From Rhodospirillaceae bacterium (lineage in GTDB: Bacteria; Pseudomonadota; Alphaproteobacteria; Rhodospirillales; Casp-alpha2), in assembly GCA_002706405.1 (NCBI GenBank), contig PALN01000077.1, positions 31,565-95,564 on the forward strand: 64,000 nucleotides of DNA, given 5' to 3'. This document shows, piece after piece, positions 18,901 to 26,886 of the stretch. Under the pieces are notes generated by a model. The model made no database searches and was not told the origin of the DNA. It was given only the letters and a program-made list of their open reading frames with translations. Position numbers and translations under genes: made by a program. Position 1 is the stretch's first letter. Each line of letters begins with the position of its first letter.

Positions 18901-19239
18901 TTCTTCCCGGAGGGCCGGATCGTAAGAGAAGGGCAGTTCCTCGGCCTCGGGCTCCAAAAAGAAATCGAAGGGGTTCTGCACCGACATGTCGGCGACCAGA
19001 TCGACCGTGACCTCGAACTTCTCGACCGGGTCCGGATAGACGATGCGCGCCTGATAGTTACCGTGCGGGTCTTGCTGCCAATTGATGAAATAACCTTCGG
19101 GCTCGATCTTCAGCGCATAGCTGAGGACCGGCGTGCGGGCATGGGGGGCCGGGCGCAGGCGGATGATCTGCGGGCCCATCTCGACCTTGCGGTCGTAGAT
19201 GTAGGAGGTCCGATGGTGCAGGGCGATGTGAATGCTCAT
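15928..19239 (-). CDS. Transglutaminase-like protein fused to DUF2126 (predicted amidoligase-associated protein)
   Basis: 1103 residues, the usual length for this fusion. Residues about 1-85 are the transglutaminase N-terminal beta domain. The core has Cys180 (GRGSCRDTGW), His229 (DLHAW) and Asp245 (FDPTSG). From about residue 290 to the end is DUF2126, with GGEPTFVSIDHVDADEW, GKWYPGEPLPRWA and HTGTGGGNHVVAGG. DUF2126 has been proposed to be related to glutamine-synthetase-like COOH-NH2 ligases; I recall this from published domain analyses and cannot check it here. It is the first gene of the operon, separated by 125 bases from the ATP-grasp/alpha-E gene. It pairs a predicted ligase with a predicted peptidase in one chain. 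Confidence 0.9.
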   Translation of the reverse strand: MSIHIALHHRTSYIYDRKVEMGPQIIRLRPAPHARTPVLSYALKIEPEGYFINWQQDPHGNYQARIVYPDPVEKFEVTVDLVADMSVQNPFDFFLEPEAEELPFSYDPALREELEPYLKPEPAGPLLQAWLDKLPKQEGRTVEYLVALNQRLQSEVEYLIRMEPGVQTCEETLSSGRGSCRDTGWLLVEILRHLGYAARFVSGYLIQLKPDVKSLDGPSGSEVDFTDLHAWTEVYLPGAGWIGFDPTSGLLTGEGHIPLAATPRPRSAAPISGAVGPSEVDFDFDMVITRIAESPRVTKPYTEEQWQAIDALGDEIDKQLKKRDVRLTLGGEPTFVSIDHVDADEWNTAATGKTKRPLGDDLIRRLRDKYAPDGLLHFGQGKWYPGEPLPRWAFALYWRRDGVPIWRDQAAFAREVDDHKPDIKTAETFARGIAERLDVSPDAAIPAYEDPWHFMEQERRLPENVTLEDSKLDDPLERERLGKVFSRGLSKPTGYVLPVQRWNARASNRRWYSEPWSMRTDRLVLIPGDSPVGYRLPLDSLPHIPPVDYPYIVPADPFDERGDLPSPDAARQPYLQGAEHSGTGRQTISEQSVTGAKGRVRAAMTIEPRDGRICVFMPPTETLEDYLDLIAAIEDATAETGMPVHIEGYAPPNDPRLNVIKVTPDPGVLEINIKPAESWREMVESTETLYEEARLSRLGTEKFMLDGRHTGTGGGNHVVAGGPTAEDSPFLRRPDLLKSLVTYWQHHPSLSYLFSGMFVGPTSQAPRIDEARHDSLYELEIALAQIPEKGTECPPWLIDRTLRNLLIDVSGNTHRTEICIDKLYSPDGPTGRLGLVEFRAFEMPPHARMSLTQQLLLRALIARFWDTPYSGPLVRWGTQLHDRFMLPHSVWADFENVIADMNAQGYAFDADWFAPHFEFRFPRYGAVQYEQMEIELRQALEPWHVMGEEGAAGGTVRFVDSSVERLQVRITGMTGGRYRIACNGYEVPLTSTGKAGEFFAGVRFRAWKPASALHPGVDVDAPLVFDLYDTWTGRAVAGCTYHVAHPGGRNFEHFPVNAYEAESRRLARFEEIGHTAGSSDAPKRRDNDEFPMTLDLRRAKTVH

Positions 19240-19349
19240 GGCCGGGATCGCGCCGTTTCATATGGGGTCAAGGGCCCGCGCCGCCGCGGAACCTGATGAA
19301 TGTTATACCAACACGCGCCCTCACGCCCGTTATTCGTTCGCGGGCGCAC

Positions 19350-19382
19350 AAAAAAGCCCGCCGGCCCCAAGGGACCGGCGGG
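19350..19382 (-). terminator. Rho-independent terminator after the acyl-CoA dehydrogenase operon
   Basis: CCCGCCGGCCC (19357-19367) pairs with GGGACCGGCGGG (19371-19382) with one G-U on the minus strand. It is followed on that strand by six T (A-run at 19350-19355). It lies 38 bases past the stop of the acyl-CoA dehydrogenase gene and ahead of the DUF2126 operon promoter. Confidence 0.85.
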
Positions 19383-19419
19383 AAGTAGCAACAGGGAAGT
19401 TGATCTAGTTGCCTTCGGT

Positions 19420-20604
19420 CTAGTAGGACCTGGGCAACCCCAGCACATGTTGCGCGAGATAGCTGAGGATCAGGTTCGGCGAAATAGGCGCCGTTCGGGC
19501 GAGTCGCGCCTCGCGCCATTTACGTTCGATGTGGTATTCGCGGGCAAAGGCAAAACCGCCGTGGGTGGTGAAGCAGGCTTCACCGGCGTCCCAGGCCGAT
19601 TGCGCCGACAGCAGCCGCGCCATGTTGGCTTCCGAACCGCAGGGCAGGCCAGCGTCGAACATGGCCGTGGCCTTGCGCACCATCAGGTCGGCGGCTTCGA
19701 TATCCGCATAGGCCTTGGCGATGGGGAACTGGATGCCCTGGTTCTGGCCGATGGGCCGCTTGAAGACGATGCGTTCGTTGGCGTAGTCGACGGCCTTTTC
19801 GATGAAGTAGCGGCCGTTGCCGATGGCCTCCGACGCGGTCAGGCAGCGTTCGGCGTTCATGCCGTCGAGGATGTAGCGGAATCCCTTGCCTTCCTCGCCG
19901 ATCAGGGAATCGCCCGGGATCGGCACGTTGTCGAAGAACACTTCGCAGGTGTTGTGGTTGACCATGGCGTCGATGGGGCGGATTTCACAGCCGTGCTTCT
20001 GCGCTTCCTTGAGATCGATCAGGAAGGTCGAAATGCCGTCCGTGCGCTTTTCCACCTTGTCGGCGGGGGTGGTGCGGGCCAGCAACAGCATCAGGTCCGA
20101 ATGGGCCGCGCGCGAGGTCCAGACCTTCTGGCCGTTGACGACATAACCGTTGCCCTGCTTGTCGGCGCGGGTTTTCAGCTGCGTGGTGTCGGACCCGGTG
20201 GTCGGCTCCGTCACGCCGAAGGCCTGCAGACGCAGTTCGCCGGATGCGATCTTGGGCAGGTAGTAATCCTTTTGCTCTTTCGAGCCGTGCCGCAGGATCG
20301 TGCCCATGGTGTACATCTGGGCATGGCCCGGCGAGGCCGAACACCCGGACGAATTGATGGTCTCCAGGATCACGGCACCGCCGCGCACGGGCAGGCCGGC
20401 ACCGCCGTATTCCTCGGGGATCAGGGCCGCGAGATAACCCGATGCGGTCAGGGCCTCGATGAACTCGGTCGGATAGCTGCCCGACGGCGGCTGGTCTTCC
20501 AGCTTGTGCCAGTATTCACCGGGAAAGTCGGCACAGACCTTGGCGACCTGTTCACGGATTTCCGGGTAATCGACCTCTAACGGGATGCTCAGTTCGGCGG
20601 TCAT
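19420..20604 (-). CDS. Acyl-CoA dehydrogenase
   Basis: 394 residues, standard length. The N-terminal helical domain contains LIPEEYGGAGLP. The middle beta domain has AFGVTEPTTGSDTTQLKTRA, the FAD/substrate-binding stretch, and YVVNGQKVWTSRA. The C-terminal helices end with TTHGGFAFAREYHIERKWRE, the flavin-contacting signature. It would oxidise an acyl-CoA to the 2-enoyl-CoA and pass electrons to ETF in the cytoplasm. It is the last gene of the four-gene catabolic operon, 22 bases after the lyase gene, with AAGGA before the ATG. The acyl substrate is not predictable from these motifs. Confidence 0.92.
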   Translation of the reverse strand: MTAELSIPLEVDYPEIREQVAKVCADFPGEYWHKLEDQPPSGSYPTEFIEALTASGYLAALIPEEYGGAGLPVRGGAVILETINSSGCSASPGHAQMYTMGTILRHGSKEQKDYYLPKIASGELRLQAFGVTEPTTGSDTTQLKTRADKQGNGYVVNGQKVWTSRAAHSDLMLLLARTTPADKVEKRTDGISTFLIDLKEAQKHGCEIRPIDAMVNHNTCEVFFDNVPIPGDSLIGEEGKGFRYILDGMNAERCLTASEAIGNGRYFIEKAVDYANERIVFKRPIGQNQGIQFPIAKAYADIEAADLMVRKATAMFDAGLPCGSEANMARLLSAQSAWDAGEACFTTHGGFAFAREYHIERKWREARLARTAPISPNLILSYLAQHVLGLPRSY

Positions 20605-20626
20605 GTCTTCGTCCTTGAATGCAGGG

Positions 20627-21571
20627 TCAGGCGGCTTTGGATGCAGGCGTGAACCCCTTGGGCGGGCCGGCGTTGATGTAGGTGCCGTGCACGGGCTCGC
20701 CCTTCAGTTGGCGTTCCATGATCGCGCGGGCTTCCAGCAGGCCGTCGAGATCGACGCCCGTTTTCAGGCCCTGGGCTTCCAGCATGAAGACAAGGTCTTC
20801 AGTGACGATGTTGCCGCTGGCACCCGGGGCATAGGGGCAGCCGCCCAGGCCGCCCAGGCAGGAATCGAATTCCCGCACCCCGGCGTCCAAGGCCGCGAAT
20901 ACGTTGGCCAGACCCAGGCCGCGGGTATCGTGGAAATGGGCGCCCACGGGCACGTCCTTGCCGACCGTGCGGTACAGTTCCGTGAACAGGTCACGGACCT
21001 GCTTGGGGTTGGCATAGCCGACGGTGTCGGCGACGTTCAGGCGTTGGGCGCCGCGTTCCATCAGGCCTTCGGCGACCTTCATGACGTCTTTGATCGGCAC
21101 CGGGCCGGAGATCGTGCAGCCGAAGCAGGTTGCCATGCCGCCGGAGATGATCTGATCCTTGTACTCCGGATGTTCGTCCCGATAGGCGACGATCTCGGCG
21201 AAGCCGTCGAGGGATTCCTGAACCGAGCGGCGGATGTTGGCCTGGTTGTGCTCTTCCGAGACCGACATGACGACGCCGATCTGATGGGCGCCGGCGGCCA
21301 GGCCGTTCACGGCCCCCTTCATGTTCGGCACCAGGGCCGAGACGGTCAGGCCGTCGATCAGGATCGACTGGGCGACCACGTCGGCGGAATCCGCCATCTG
21401 CGGCAGCAGCTTGGGATTGACGAAGGACCCGACTTGCATCTGCGGCACGCCGGCGGCGGCTTCGCTGCGGATCCATTCCATCTTGCCCTCGGTGGTGAAG
21501 ACGGTCTCAATGCTCTGCAGGCCGTCGCGGGGGCCGACTTCGCTGACCAGGACGTCGATATCGCGTTTCAT
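20627..21571 (-). CDS. Hydroxymethylglutaryl-CoA lyase family protein
   Basis: 314 residues. The N-terminal DVLVSEVGPRDGLQSIE is the HMG-CoA lyase and DRE-TIM metallolyase signature. VGAHFHDTRGLGLANV and DSCLGGLGGCPYAPGASGNI near the C-terminus carry the metal-binding His pair region and the Cys-containing loop of HMG-CoA lyases. The enzyme would cleave HMG-CoA, or a related 3-hydroxy-3-methyl acyl-CoA such as citramalyl-CoA, to acetyl-CoA and a keto acid. ATG 21571 has GGAGACC upstream and is preferred to a long unlikely extension. The gene lies between enoyl-CoA hydratase and acyl-CoA dehydrogenase genes. Confidence 0.88.
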   Translation of the reverse strand: MKRDIDVLVSEVGPRDGLQSIETVFTTEGKMEWIRSEAAAGVPQMQVGSFVNPKLLPQMADSADVVAQSILIDGLTVSALVPNMKGAVNGLAAGAHQIGVVMSVSEEHNQANIRRSVQESLDGFAEIVAYRDEHPEYKDQIISGGMATCFGCTISGPVPIKDVMKVAEGLMERGAQRLNVADTVGYANPKQVRDLFTELYRTVGKDVPVGAHFHDTRGLGLANVFAALDAGVREFDSCLGGLGGCPYAPGASGNIVTEDLVFMLEAQGLKTGVDLDGLLEARAIMERQLKGEPVHGTYINAGPPKGFTPASKAA

Positions 21572-21603
21572 AATGGTCTCCTTCTCTTCGTGCGTTGGCT
21601 GCG

Positions 21604-22398
21604 TCAGGAGCCCTTGAACTGGGCCTTGCGTTTTTCGTTGAAGGCGGCGACGCCTTCCAAGCGGTCGTCGGTGCCGACCAGGCGGTTGTAGGCCTGAAGT
21701 TCGAACTGGTAACCCGACATGCGGTCGACCTGGGTCGCGATCGAGGTCGAGCGCTTGGCGGCACGGATCGACAACGGCGCGTTGTTGGCGATGCGTTCCG
21801 CCGTCGCGATGGTCTCTTCCATCAGTTTTTCCGGCTCGCACACCTTGTTGACCAAGCCCCAATCACAGGCTTCTTGGGCCGTGAACGGCAGGCCGGTCAT
21901 GACGATTTCCTTGGCCCGCCGCTCGCCGACCGCGTTGGGCAGGTTAATCGTGCCCATGGCGCCCGGCATGATGCCCAAGGTGACCTCGGTCAGGGCGAAC
22001 TTGGCGTGACTGGCGGCATAGACGAAGTCGCAGGTCAGCGCCGTTTCGCAGCCGCCGCCGTAGGCCGCGCCATTGACCGCGCCGATCACCGGCACCGGGC
22101 ACATGCGCATGGCGATCACCGCCTGTTCGAAGATGCGGTGCTGGACCTGCCAGTCGTGGTTGGTCATGCCGTTGCGTTCTTTGAGGTCGCCGCCGGCGCA
22201 GAAGGCCTTGTCGCCGCGACCGGTATAGATGACGGCGCGCACGCCTTCGGTGTCGCGGTAGAGGCCCTGGAAAATCTCGATCTGTTCCAGGCCCATCTTG
22301 GTGTTCTTGGCGTTGCGAACCTCGGGGCGGTCCATCATGACGATCAGGACATGCTCGCCGACGCGTTCCAGGCTGTAGGTTTCGTAGTCCATCCGCAT
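21604..22398 (-). CDS. Enoyl-CoA hydratase/isomerase family protein
   Basis: 264 residues of the crotonase fold. The oxyanion-hole segments are AFCAGGDLKER and GAVNGAAYGGGCETALTCDF, and GIMPGAMGTINLP follows. In the last segment the positions that carry the catalytic Glu in classical hydratases are not clearly kept, so isomerase, hydrolase or other crotonase chemistry is possible. The ATG overlaps the stop of the CoA-transferase gene (TAATG), indicating translational coupling. It is the second gene of the operon. Confidence 0.9.
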   Translation of the reverse strand: MRMDYETYSLERVGEHVLIVMMDRPEVRNAKNTKMGLEQIEIFQGLYRDTEGVRAVIYTGRGDKAFCAGGDLKERNGMTNHDWQVQHRIFEQAVIAMRMCPVPVIGAVNGAAYGGGCETALTCDFVYAASHAKFALTEVTLGIMPGAMGTINLPNAVGERRAKEIVMTGLPFTAQEACDWGLVNKVCEPEKLMEETIATAERIANNAPLSIRAAKRSTSIATQVDRMSGYQFELQAYNRLVGTDDRLEGVAAFNEKRKAQFKGS

Positions 22399-23555
22399 TA
22401 CTTGGTTTTCCCTTTTATGACGTCATTGTGCTGGCCGACGGTGGGGGCCGATTTACGGGTCGGCGGGCGCGTGCCGTCGAAGCTGAGGGGCAGGCCGACC
22501 AGACGCGGGCCGCCGTCCAATGATGTCTGCAGAATGCCGAGGGCTTCCGTCTGCGGGTCGGCCATCATTTCCAGGGTCTGCTGAACCGGGGCGCTGGGGA
22601 TGCCCACATCGTCCAGGGCCTGTTGCCAGTCGGCGCGGGTCCGGGTGAAGACCACGGGCTCGATCAGGGCATTCAGTTCCGCCAGGTTGTCATAGCGGTT
22701 CTGGTTGGTGTCGAAGCGCGGGTCCTCGGGCCACTCGGGGTGGCCCAAGACCTTGGACAGGCGTTCGAACAGGCGGTCATTGGGGGCCGCGATGATCAAA
22801 TAGCCGTCGGAACATTCATAGGCCTGATAGGGGGCCATGCCGCGGGCGCCCGATCCTTCGCGGGCCGGGTTTTTCGGATCAATGGCGGCCGAGGCGACGG
22901 CGTTGTTCATCCAGCCGACGGCGGTTTCATACAGCGACGCATCGACCGTGCAGCCGGTGCCCGTGTCGTCGCGGCGCTTCAACGCGCCGAGAATGCCGAT
23001 GGCGCACCACATGCCGGTGCCCATGTCGATGATGGAGGTGCCGACGCGGATCGGCGGGCGGCCTTCCTCGCCGGTGATGGTCATCAGGCCGCCGTAGGCC
23101 TGCATCAGCGGGTCGTAGCCGGGCTTGTCCTTCAAGGGGCCTTCGTTGCCGAACGCCCCCAGGTTGCAATAGATCAGGTTCGGGTTGTCGGCGCGCAGGC
23201 TGTCCGCGTCCAGGCCGTATTTCTTGACCGTGCCCGGGCGCATGTTCTGGATCACCACGTCGGCTTCGGTCACGCAGTAGGTGCGCAGCCAGTCGCGTTC
23301 TTCGGCATTGCTCATGTCGATGGTGATCGACTGCTTGTCCCGGTTCAGGGCGTGGAAGTAGGACCCGATTCCGTCGGGAAACATCTTGCCCCATTGGCGG
23401 GCGTCATCGCCCGGGCCGGGGCGTTCGATCTTCACAACTTCGGCGCCCATGGCACCCAGAATCCAAGCGGCATAGGGGGCGGCCACGCTGGACCCCAACT
23501 CGACGACGCGAATGCCGGCCAAACATTGCCAGGCTCCGACGTTAGGTTCGTTCAC
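22398..23555 (-). CDS. Class III CoA-transferase (CaiB/Frc/BaiF family)
   Basis: 385 residues. The N-terminus GIRVVELGSSVAAPYAAWILGA and VVKIERPGPGDDAR is the family signature, as is NRDKQSITIDM. The catalytic Asp region is GYDPLMQAYGGLM. The enzyme moves CoA from a donor acyl-CoA, such as succinyl-CoA, to a carboxylic acid and so activates the substrate of this pathway. The GTG start follows GGGAGAA. It is the first gene of the operon and faces the IclR regulator across a 166-base divergent region. Together with the hydratase, lyase and dehydrogenase it suggests breakdown of a branched or dicarboxylic acid. Confidence 0.9.
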   Translation of the reverse strand: MNEPNVGAWQCLAGIRVVELGSSVAAPYAAWILGAMGAEVVKIERPGPGDDARQWGKMFPDGIGSYFHALNRDKQSITIDMSNAEERDWLRTYCVTEADVVIQNMRPGTVKKYGLDADSLRADNPNLIYCNLGAFGNEGPLKDKPGYDPLMQAYGGLMTITGEEGRPPIRVGTSIIDMGTGMWCAIGILGALKRRDDTGTGCTVDASLYETAVGWMNNAVASAAIDPKNPAREGSGARGMAPYQAYECSDGYLIIAAPNDRLFERLSKVLGHPEWPEDPRFDTNQNRYDNLAELNALIEPVVFTRTRADWQQALDDVGIPSAPVQQTLEMMADPQTEALGILQTSLDGGPRLVGLPLSFDGTRPPTRKSAPTVGQHNDVIKGKTK

Positions 23556-23647
23556 GATGTTCTCCCGAAATGCTTGTCGGCGGCCGCGGGGCCCGCCGGT
23601 GCATCTTGTTCAGATATTGATTTGGCGGCTCACATGTGTTGAAGAAA

Positions 23648-23689
23648 GTATCGCATTGTGATACATAGTTTCTGATTGTAAGATTACAA
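23648..23689. promoter_or_regulatory. Two palindromes in the IclR/CoA-transferase divergent region
   Basis: GTATCGCATTGTGATAC (23648-23664) is a 17-base palindrome with one mismatched pair. TTGTAAgaTTACAA (23676-23689) is a perfect 6-base inverted repeat with a 2-base spacer. Their centres are about 26 bases apart. They lie in an AT-rich part of the 166-base divergent region, 33 bases from the IclR start, and are the best candidates for IclR operators controlling both directions. Confidence 0.5.
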
Positions 23690-23721
23690 CGCAATGCCCC
23701 GAGACTGTCAAGCAGGTCCCG

Positions 23722-24567
23722 ATGCTCGATCTTCCCGACGACGACGCCCATCCTGACTTCAGTACCGAGGCCGACCCCGATCGCCGCGGCAAGCCCTTCG
23801 TGGCGTCCGTCGGCAAATGTTTTCAGGTGTTGAAGGCGTTTCGCCGGGGGCAGACGGAATTGCGCCAGCGCGATCTGGGTTTAAGCGAAATCTGCAAACT
23901 GTCGGGCCTGGACAAAAGCGCCGCGCAGCGGTTTTCCGAAACCCTGGTAACCTTGGGTTATCTGGAGAAAGACCCGGGCACCCGGCGCTACCGCCCCGGC
24001 ATCGCGCTGATCGATTTCTATTACACCTTCATGGTCTCCCACCGCCTGGCGCAGATCGCCATGCCGATTTTGATCGAGGCATCCAAGGTCTACGACACCA
24101 CCGTCAACCTGTGTGAGCTGGAAGGCACGGACGCCATCTATACGGTGCGCATCCCCCAGGCCAAGGCCAGCTACGGCACCATGCTGGCCGGGCGCCGGGT
24201 ACCGGCGTTCTGCGCCTCGCCGGGCACGGTGATTTTGGCCCATATGCCGGAGGACGAAGCCGATGCGGTGCTGGCCGCCTCGGACCTGCGCAAGATCACC
24301 GAATATACCCTGACCGATATCGCCGAGCTGAAGGCCCAGATGGCCGAGGCCCGGCGGCTTGGCTACCACGTGTCCGATCAACAATCGCAAATCCACAACG
24401 TGTCGACCGCCGCCCCCGTGCTGCGCATGGACGGGCGCGCCGTCGCCGCCGTGCATATTCCCGGCTATGCGCCGCAATGGAACCTGGACAACGTTCACGA
24501 AAAACTGGTGCCGCTGGCCGTGGAAACGGCGCGGCGCATTTCCGATTCCCTGACCGAGGCCCTGTGA
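23722..24567 (+). CDS. IclR-family transcriptional regulator
   Basis: 281 residues. A winged helix-turn-helix spans about residues 28-95 (FVASVGKCFQVLKAF, then LGLSEICKLSGLDKSAAQRFSETL). It is followed by the IclR effector domain with AKASYGTMLAGRRVPAFCASPG and LGYHVSDQQSQIHNVS. IclR proteins bind small organic acids and repress or activate adjacent catabolic genes. This one is divergent from the CoA-transferase operon and 53 bases ahead of the MmgE/PrpD gene, so it probably controls both. It has a 20-residue acidic N-terminal tail before the helix-turn-helix. Confidence 0.9.
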   Translation: MLDLPDDDAHPDFSTEADPDRRGKPFVASVGKCFQVLKAFRRGQTELRQRDLGLSEICKLSGLDKSAAQRFSETLVTLGYLEKDPGTRRYRPGIALIDFYYTFMVSHRLAQIAMPILIEASKVYDTTVNLCELEGTDAIYTVRIPQAKASYGTMLAGRRVPAFCASPGTVILAHMPEDEADAVLAASDLRKITEYTLTDIAELKAQMAEARRLGYHVSDQQSQIHNVSTAAPVLRMDGRAVAAVHIPGYAPQWNLDNVHEKLVPLAVETARRISDSLTEAL

Positions 24568-24620
24568 CGGCCCGGCCGAACGAACAAAAGCAAAAGTCAG
24601 ACCATCCCAAGGAGGATCCC

Positions 24621-25994
24621 ATGCCCGATACCCATCAGCCCGCCCCGCAGGGCACAACCGAAACCCCGACCCGCGACCTTGCCCAATGGGTCTCGGGCGT
24701 TTCGTCCGACGACTTCGGCGACCGTCCGCGCCGCTGGGCCAGGCATGCGATCCTCGACTGGTTCGGGGTGACCCTGGCCGGGGCGACGGATCCCCTGGTC
24801 GGCATTCTGGCCGCCGACGCGCTGGACGCCGGAGAAGCAGGGACGGCCCGCCTTGTCGGGCGGGCGGAGAAAGTCACTCCCAGCTTCGCCGCGATGATCA
24901 ATGGGGCTGCGTCCCACGCGCTTGATTACGATGACGTCAACAAGCGCCTGCACGGCCACCCGACCGTGCCGGTCGTCCCGGCGGTTCTGGCGCTGGCTGA
25001 ACAGAAGGGCCTGTCGGGCCGTGACGTGGTCGAAGCCTTCATCGTCGGCTACGAGGCCGAATGCCTGATCGGCGAGATGATGGGCATGAACCATTACGAC
25101 CACGGCTGGCACGCCACGGCGACCGTCGGGACGTTTGGCGCGGCCGCGGCTTGCGCCCGCCTGTTGGGCCTGGACGCCGAAAAATCGGCCATGGCGCTGG
25201 GCACGGCGGCAACCCAGGCGGCGGGCCTGAAGTCCATGTTCGGGACCATGTGCAAGCCGCTTCATGCGGGCAAGGCGGCCATGAACGGTCTGATGGCGGC
25301 GCGTTGGGCGGCGCGCGGCTTCACCAGCCGCCCGGATGCCCTGGAATGCGCCCAGGGGTTCGGCACGACCCAGTCGACGGAATTCCAAGGCCTGCCCGTG
25401 CGCGCCGATGCCGCGGCGCCTTTCGCTGTCGAACAGAATTTGTTCAAGTATCACGCCGCCTGCTACCTGACGCATTCGTCGATCGAAGCGATCCGCGAGT
25501 TGAAGCAGCATCACGATTTCACGGCGGATCAGGTGACCGCCGTGCGTGCTCTCGTCGATGCCGGCCACCGCAAGGTCTGCGACATTCCGGAGCCGGAAAC
25601 GGGCCTGCAGGTGAAGTTCTCCATTCGACACTGCATCGCCATGGCGCTCACGGGCATCGATACGGGCGATCGGGAAATCTATACGGAGGCGACGGCGGCC
25701 CGGCCCGACCTGGTGGCGCTGCGGCGCAAGGTCGAGCTCGAGGATAAAATTCACGACAGCCGCCACGCGGCCGAGGTCGTCATCGATCTGGCCGACGGTC
25801 GGTCCCTGGTCCAATACTTCGACGTGGGCGTGCCGGCCGATGATCTGGACGCCCAGGAACAGCGCCTGATCGCCAAGTTCCGCCGCCTGGCCGAGCCGAT
25901 CCTGGGGGTGGAGAAGGCCAAGAAGATCGAGGATCTGGTGCTTGGATTGGACAATGCCAAGGGGGTGACGGAGCTGATGTCCGCCGCCGGCTGA
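24621..25994 (+). CDS. MmgE/PrpD family protein
   Basis: 457 residues, usual for the family that contains 2-methylcitrate dehydratase (PrpD), cis-aconitate decarboxylase and iminodisuccinate epimerase. Characteristic parts are RRWARHAILDWFGVTLAG near the N-terminus, INGAASHALDYDDVNKRLHGHPTVPV (shown here in two family blocks) and FKYHAACYLTHSSIEA in the C-terminal domain. It would add or remove water, or decarboxylate, a tricarboxylic or related acid. ATG 24621 has a strong AGGAGG site. It follows the IclR gene and probably belongs functionally to the divergent CoA operon, which would handle the product; this link is inference. Confidence 0.88.
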   Translation: MPDTHQPAPQGTTETPTRDLAQWVSGVSSDDFGDRPRRWARHAILDWFGVTLAGATDPLVGILAADALDAGEAGTARLVGRAEKVTPSFAAMINGAASHALDYDDVNKRLHGHPTVPVVPAVLALAEQKGLSGRDVVEAFIVGYEAECLIGEMMGMNHYDHGWHATATVGTFGAAAACARLLGLDAEKSAMALGTAATQAAGLKSMFGTMCKPLHAGKAAMNGLMAARWAARGFTSRPDALECAQGFGTTQSTEFQGLPVRADAAAPFAVEQNLFKYHAACYLTHSSIEAIRELKQHHDFTADQVTAVRALVDAGHRKVCDIPEPETGLQVKFSIRHCIAMALTGIDTGDREIYTEATAARPDLVALRRKVELEDKIHDSRHAAEVVIDLADGRSLVQYFDVGVPADDLDAQEQRLIAKFRRLAEPILGVEKAKKIEDLVLGLDNAKGVTELMSAAG

Positions 25995-25998
25995 CGGT

Positions 25999-26886
25999 TT
26001 AAACGGGTTCGCCCTGGCGCAGTTTGCGGGTTTCGGCGGCGACGTCGAAAAACGCGCTGACCAGGCGCGAATCCCGCCGTTCCATCAGGCAGTTCACATG
26101 CGCCGTCGTATGGATGTCGGCGTTTTCGATCTCGATCGTGCGCAGGTCGGGATGCTTGATGAACTCGATATCGGACACCACCCCAAGGCCGATGCCGCGG
26201 GCGACGGCCAGCCATACCGCTTCGCGGCTGCCGATTTCCATGACCGGATTGACGGTCACGCCGTGTCGGGTGAGGGCGGATTCCAGCGCGCGGCGGGTGG
26301 TCGATCCGCTTTCGCGCAACACCATGCGGGCACCCTCCAATTCCTCGATGCGGATGCTCTTGCGCTTGGCCAGCGGGTGCGATTTGTGGGCGAACACGAT
26401 GACCTTATGGCGGCTGTAGGGCATGGCGAAGATGCGGGGGTCGTCCTCGACATGGGCCAGCACGGCGACATCGGCGGAATAGTCCAGAAGGCGGCCCACC
26501 ATCTCGCTGGAGTTGCCGACGGTGACGGCGAGCCGAATGCCCGGATAGGTTTCGCTGAAGGCGCTGAGCATTTCCGTCGCATGATAGGGGCCGACGGCGC
26601 CCACGTGCAGCGTGCCCGTGTGGAACCCGCCGAAGGCGTTCAACAGGTCCTGGGCCTGGCCCTCCAGGTCCATGATGCGTCGGGTCACGGTCAGAAGCGC
26701 CCGGCCCGCCTCGGTCAGTTCGATTTCGCGCCCGCGGCGGTGAAACAGTTCGACCTTGAACATGTCTTCCAGCGCGCGGACCTGGCTGGTCAGCGTCGGC
26801 TGGCCCACGTTCAGCACCTTCGAGGCGGCGGTGAAACCGTTCTCGGTGGCGACGGCGTGAAAGGATCTGAGCTGTGTAAAGATCAT
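25999..26886 (-). CDS. LysR-family transcriptional regulator
   Basis: 295 residues. The N-terminal helix-turn-helix is FTQLRSFHAVATENGFTAAS followed by PTLTSQVRALEDMF, with the LysR wing ELFHRRGREIELTEAG. The rest is a periplasmic-binding-protein-like effector domain. No Shine-Dalgarno sequence is visible; instead a perfect palindrome, CATTTATAAATG, ends 2 bases before the ATG. The gene is divergent from the phosphonate-type importer operon, which it most likely regulates, and convergent with MmgE/PrpD (4 bases between stops). Its C-terminus DSRLVSAFFDV matches CbbR/CysB-like relatives only loosely. Confidence 0.88.
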   Translation of the reverse strand: MIFTQLRSFHAVATENGFTAASKVLNVGQPTLTSQVRALEDMFKVELFHRRGREIELTEAGRALLTVTRRIMDLEGQAQDLLNAFGGFHTGTLHVGAVGPYHATEMLSAFSETYPGIRLAVTVGNSSEMVGRLLDYSADVAVLAHVEDDPRIFAMPYSRHKVIVFAHKSHPLAKRKSIRIEELEGARMVLRESGSTTRRALESALTRHGVTVNPVMEIGSREAVWLAVARGIGLGVVSDIEFIKHPDLRTIEIENADIHTTAHVNCLMERRDSRLVSAFFDVAAETRKLRQGEPV

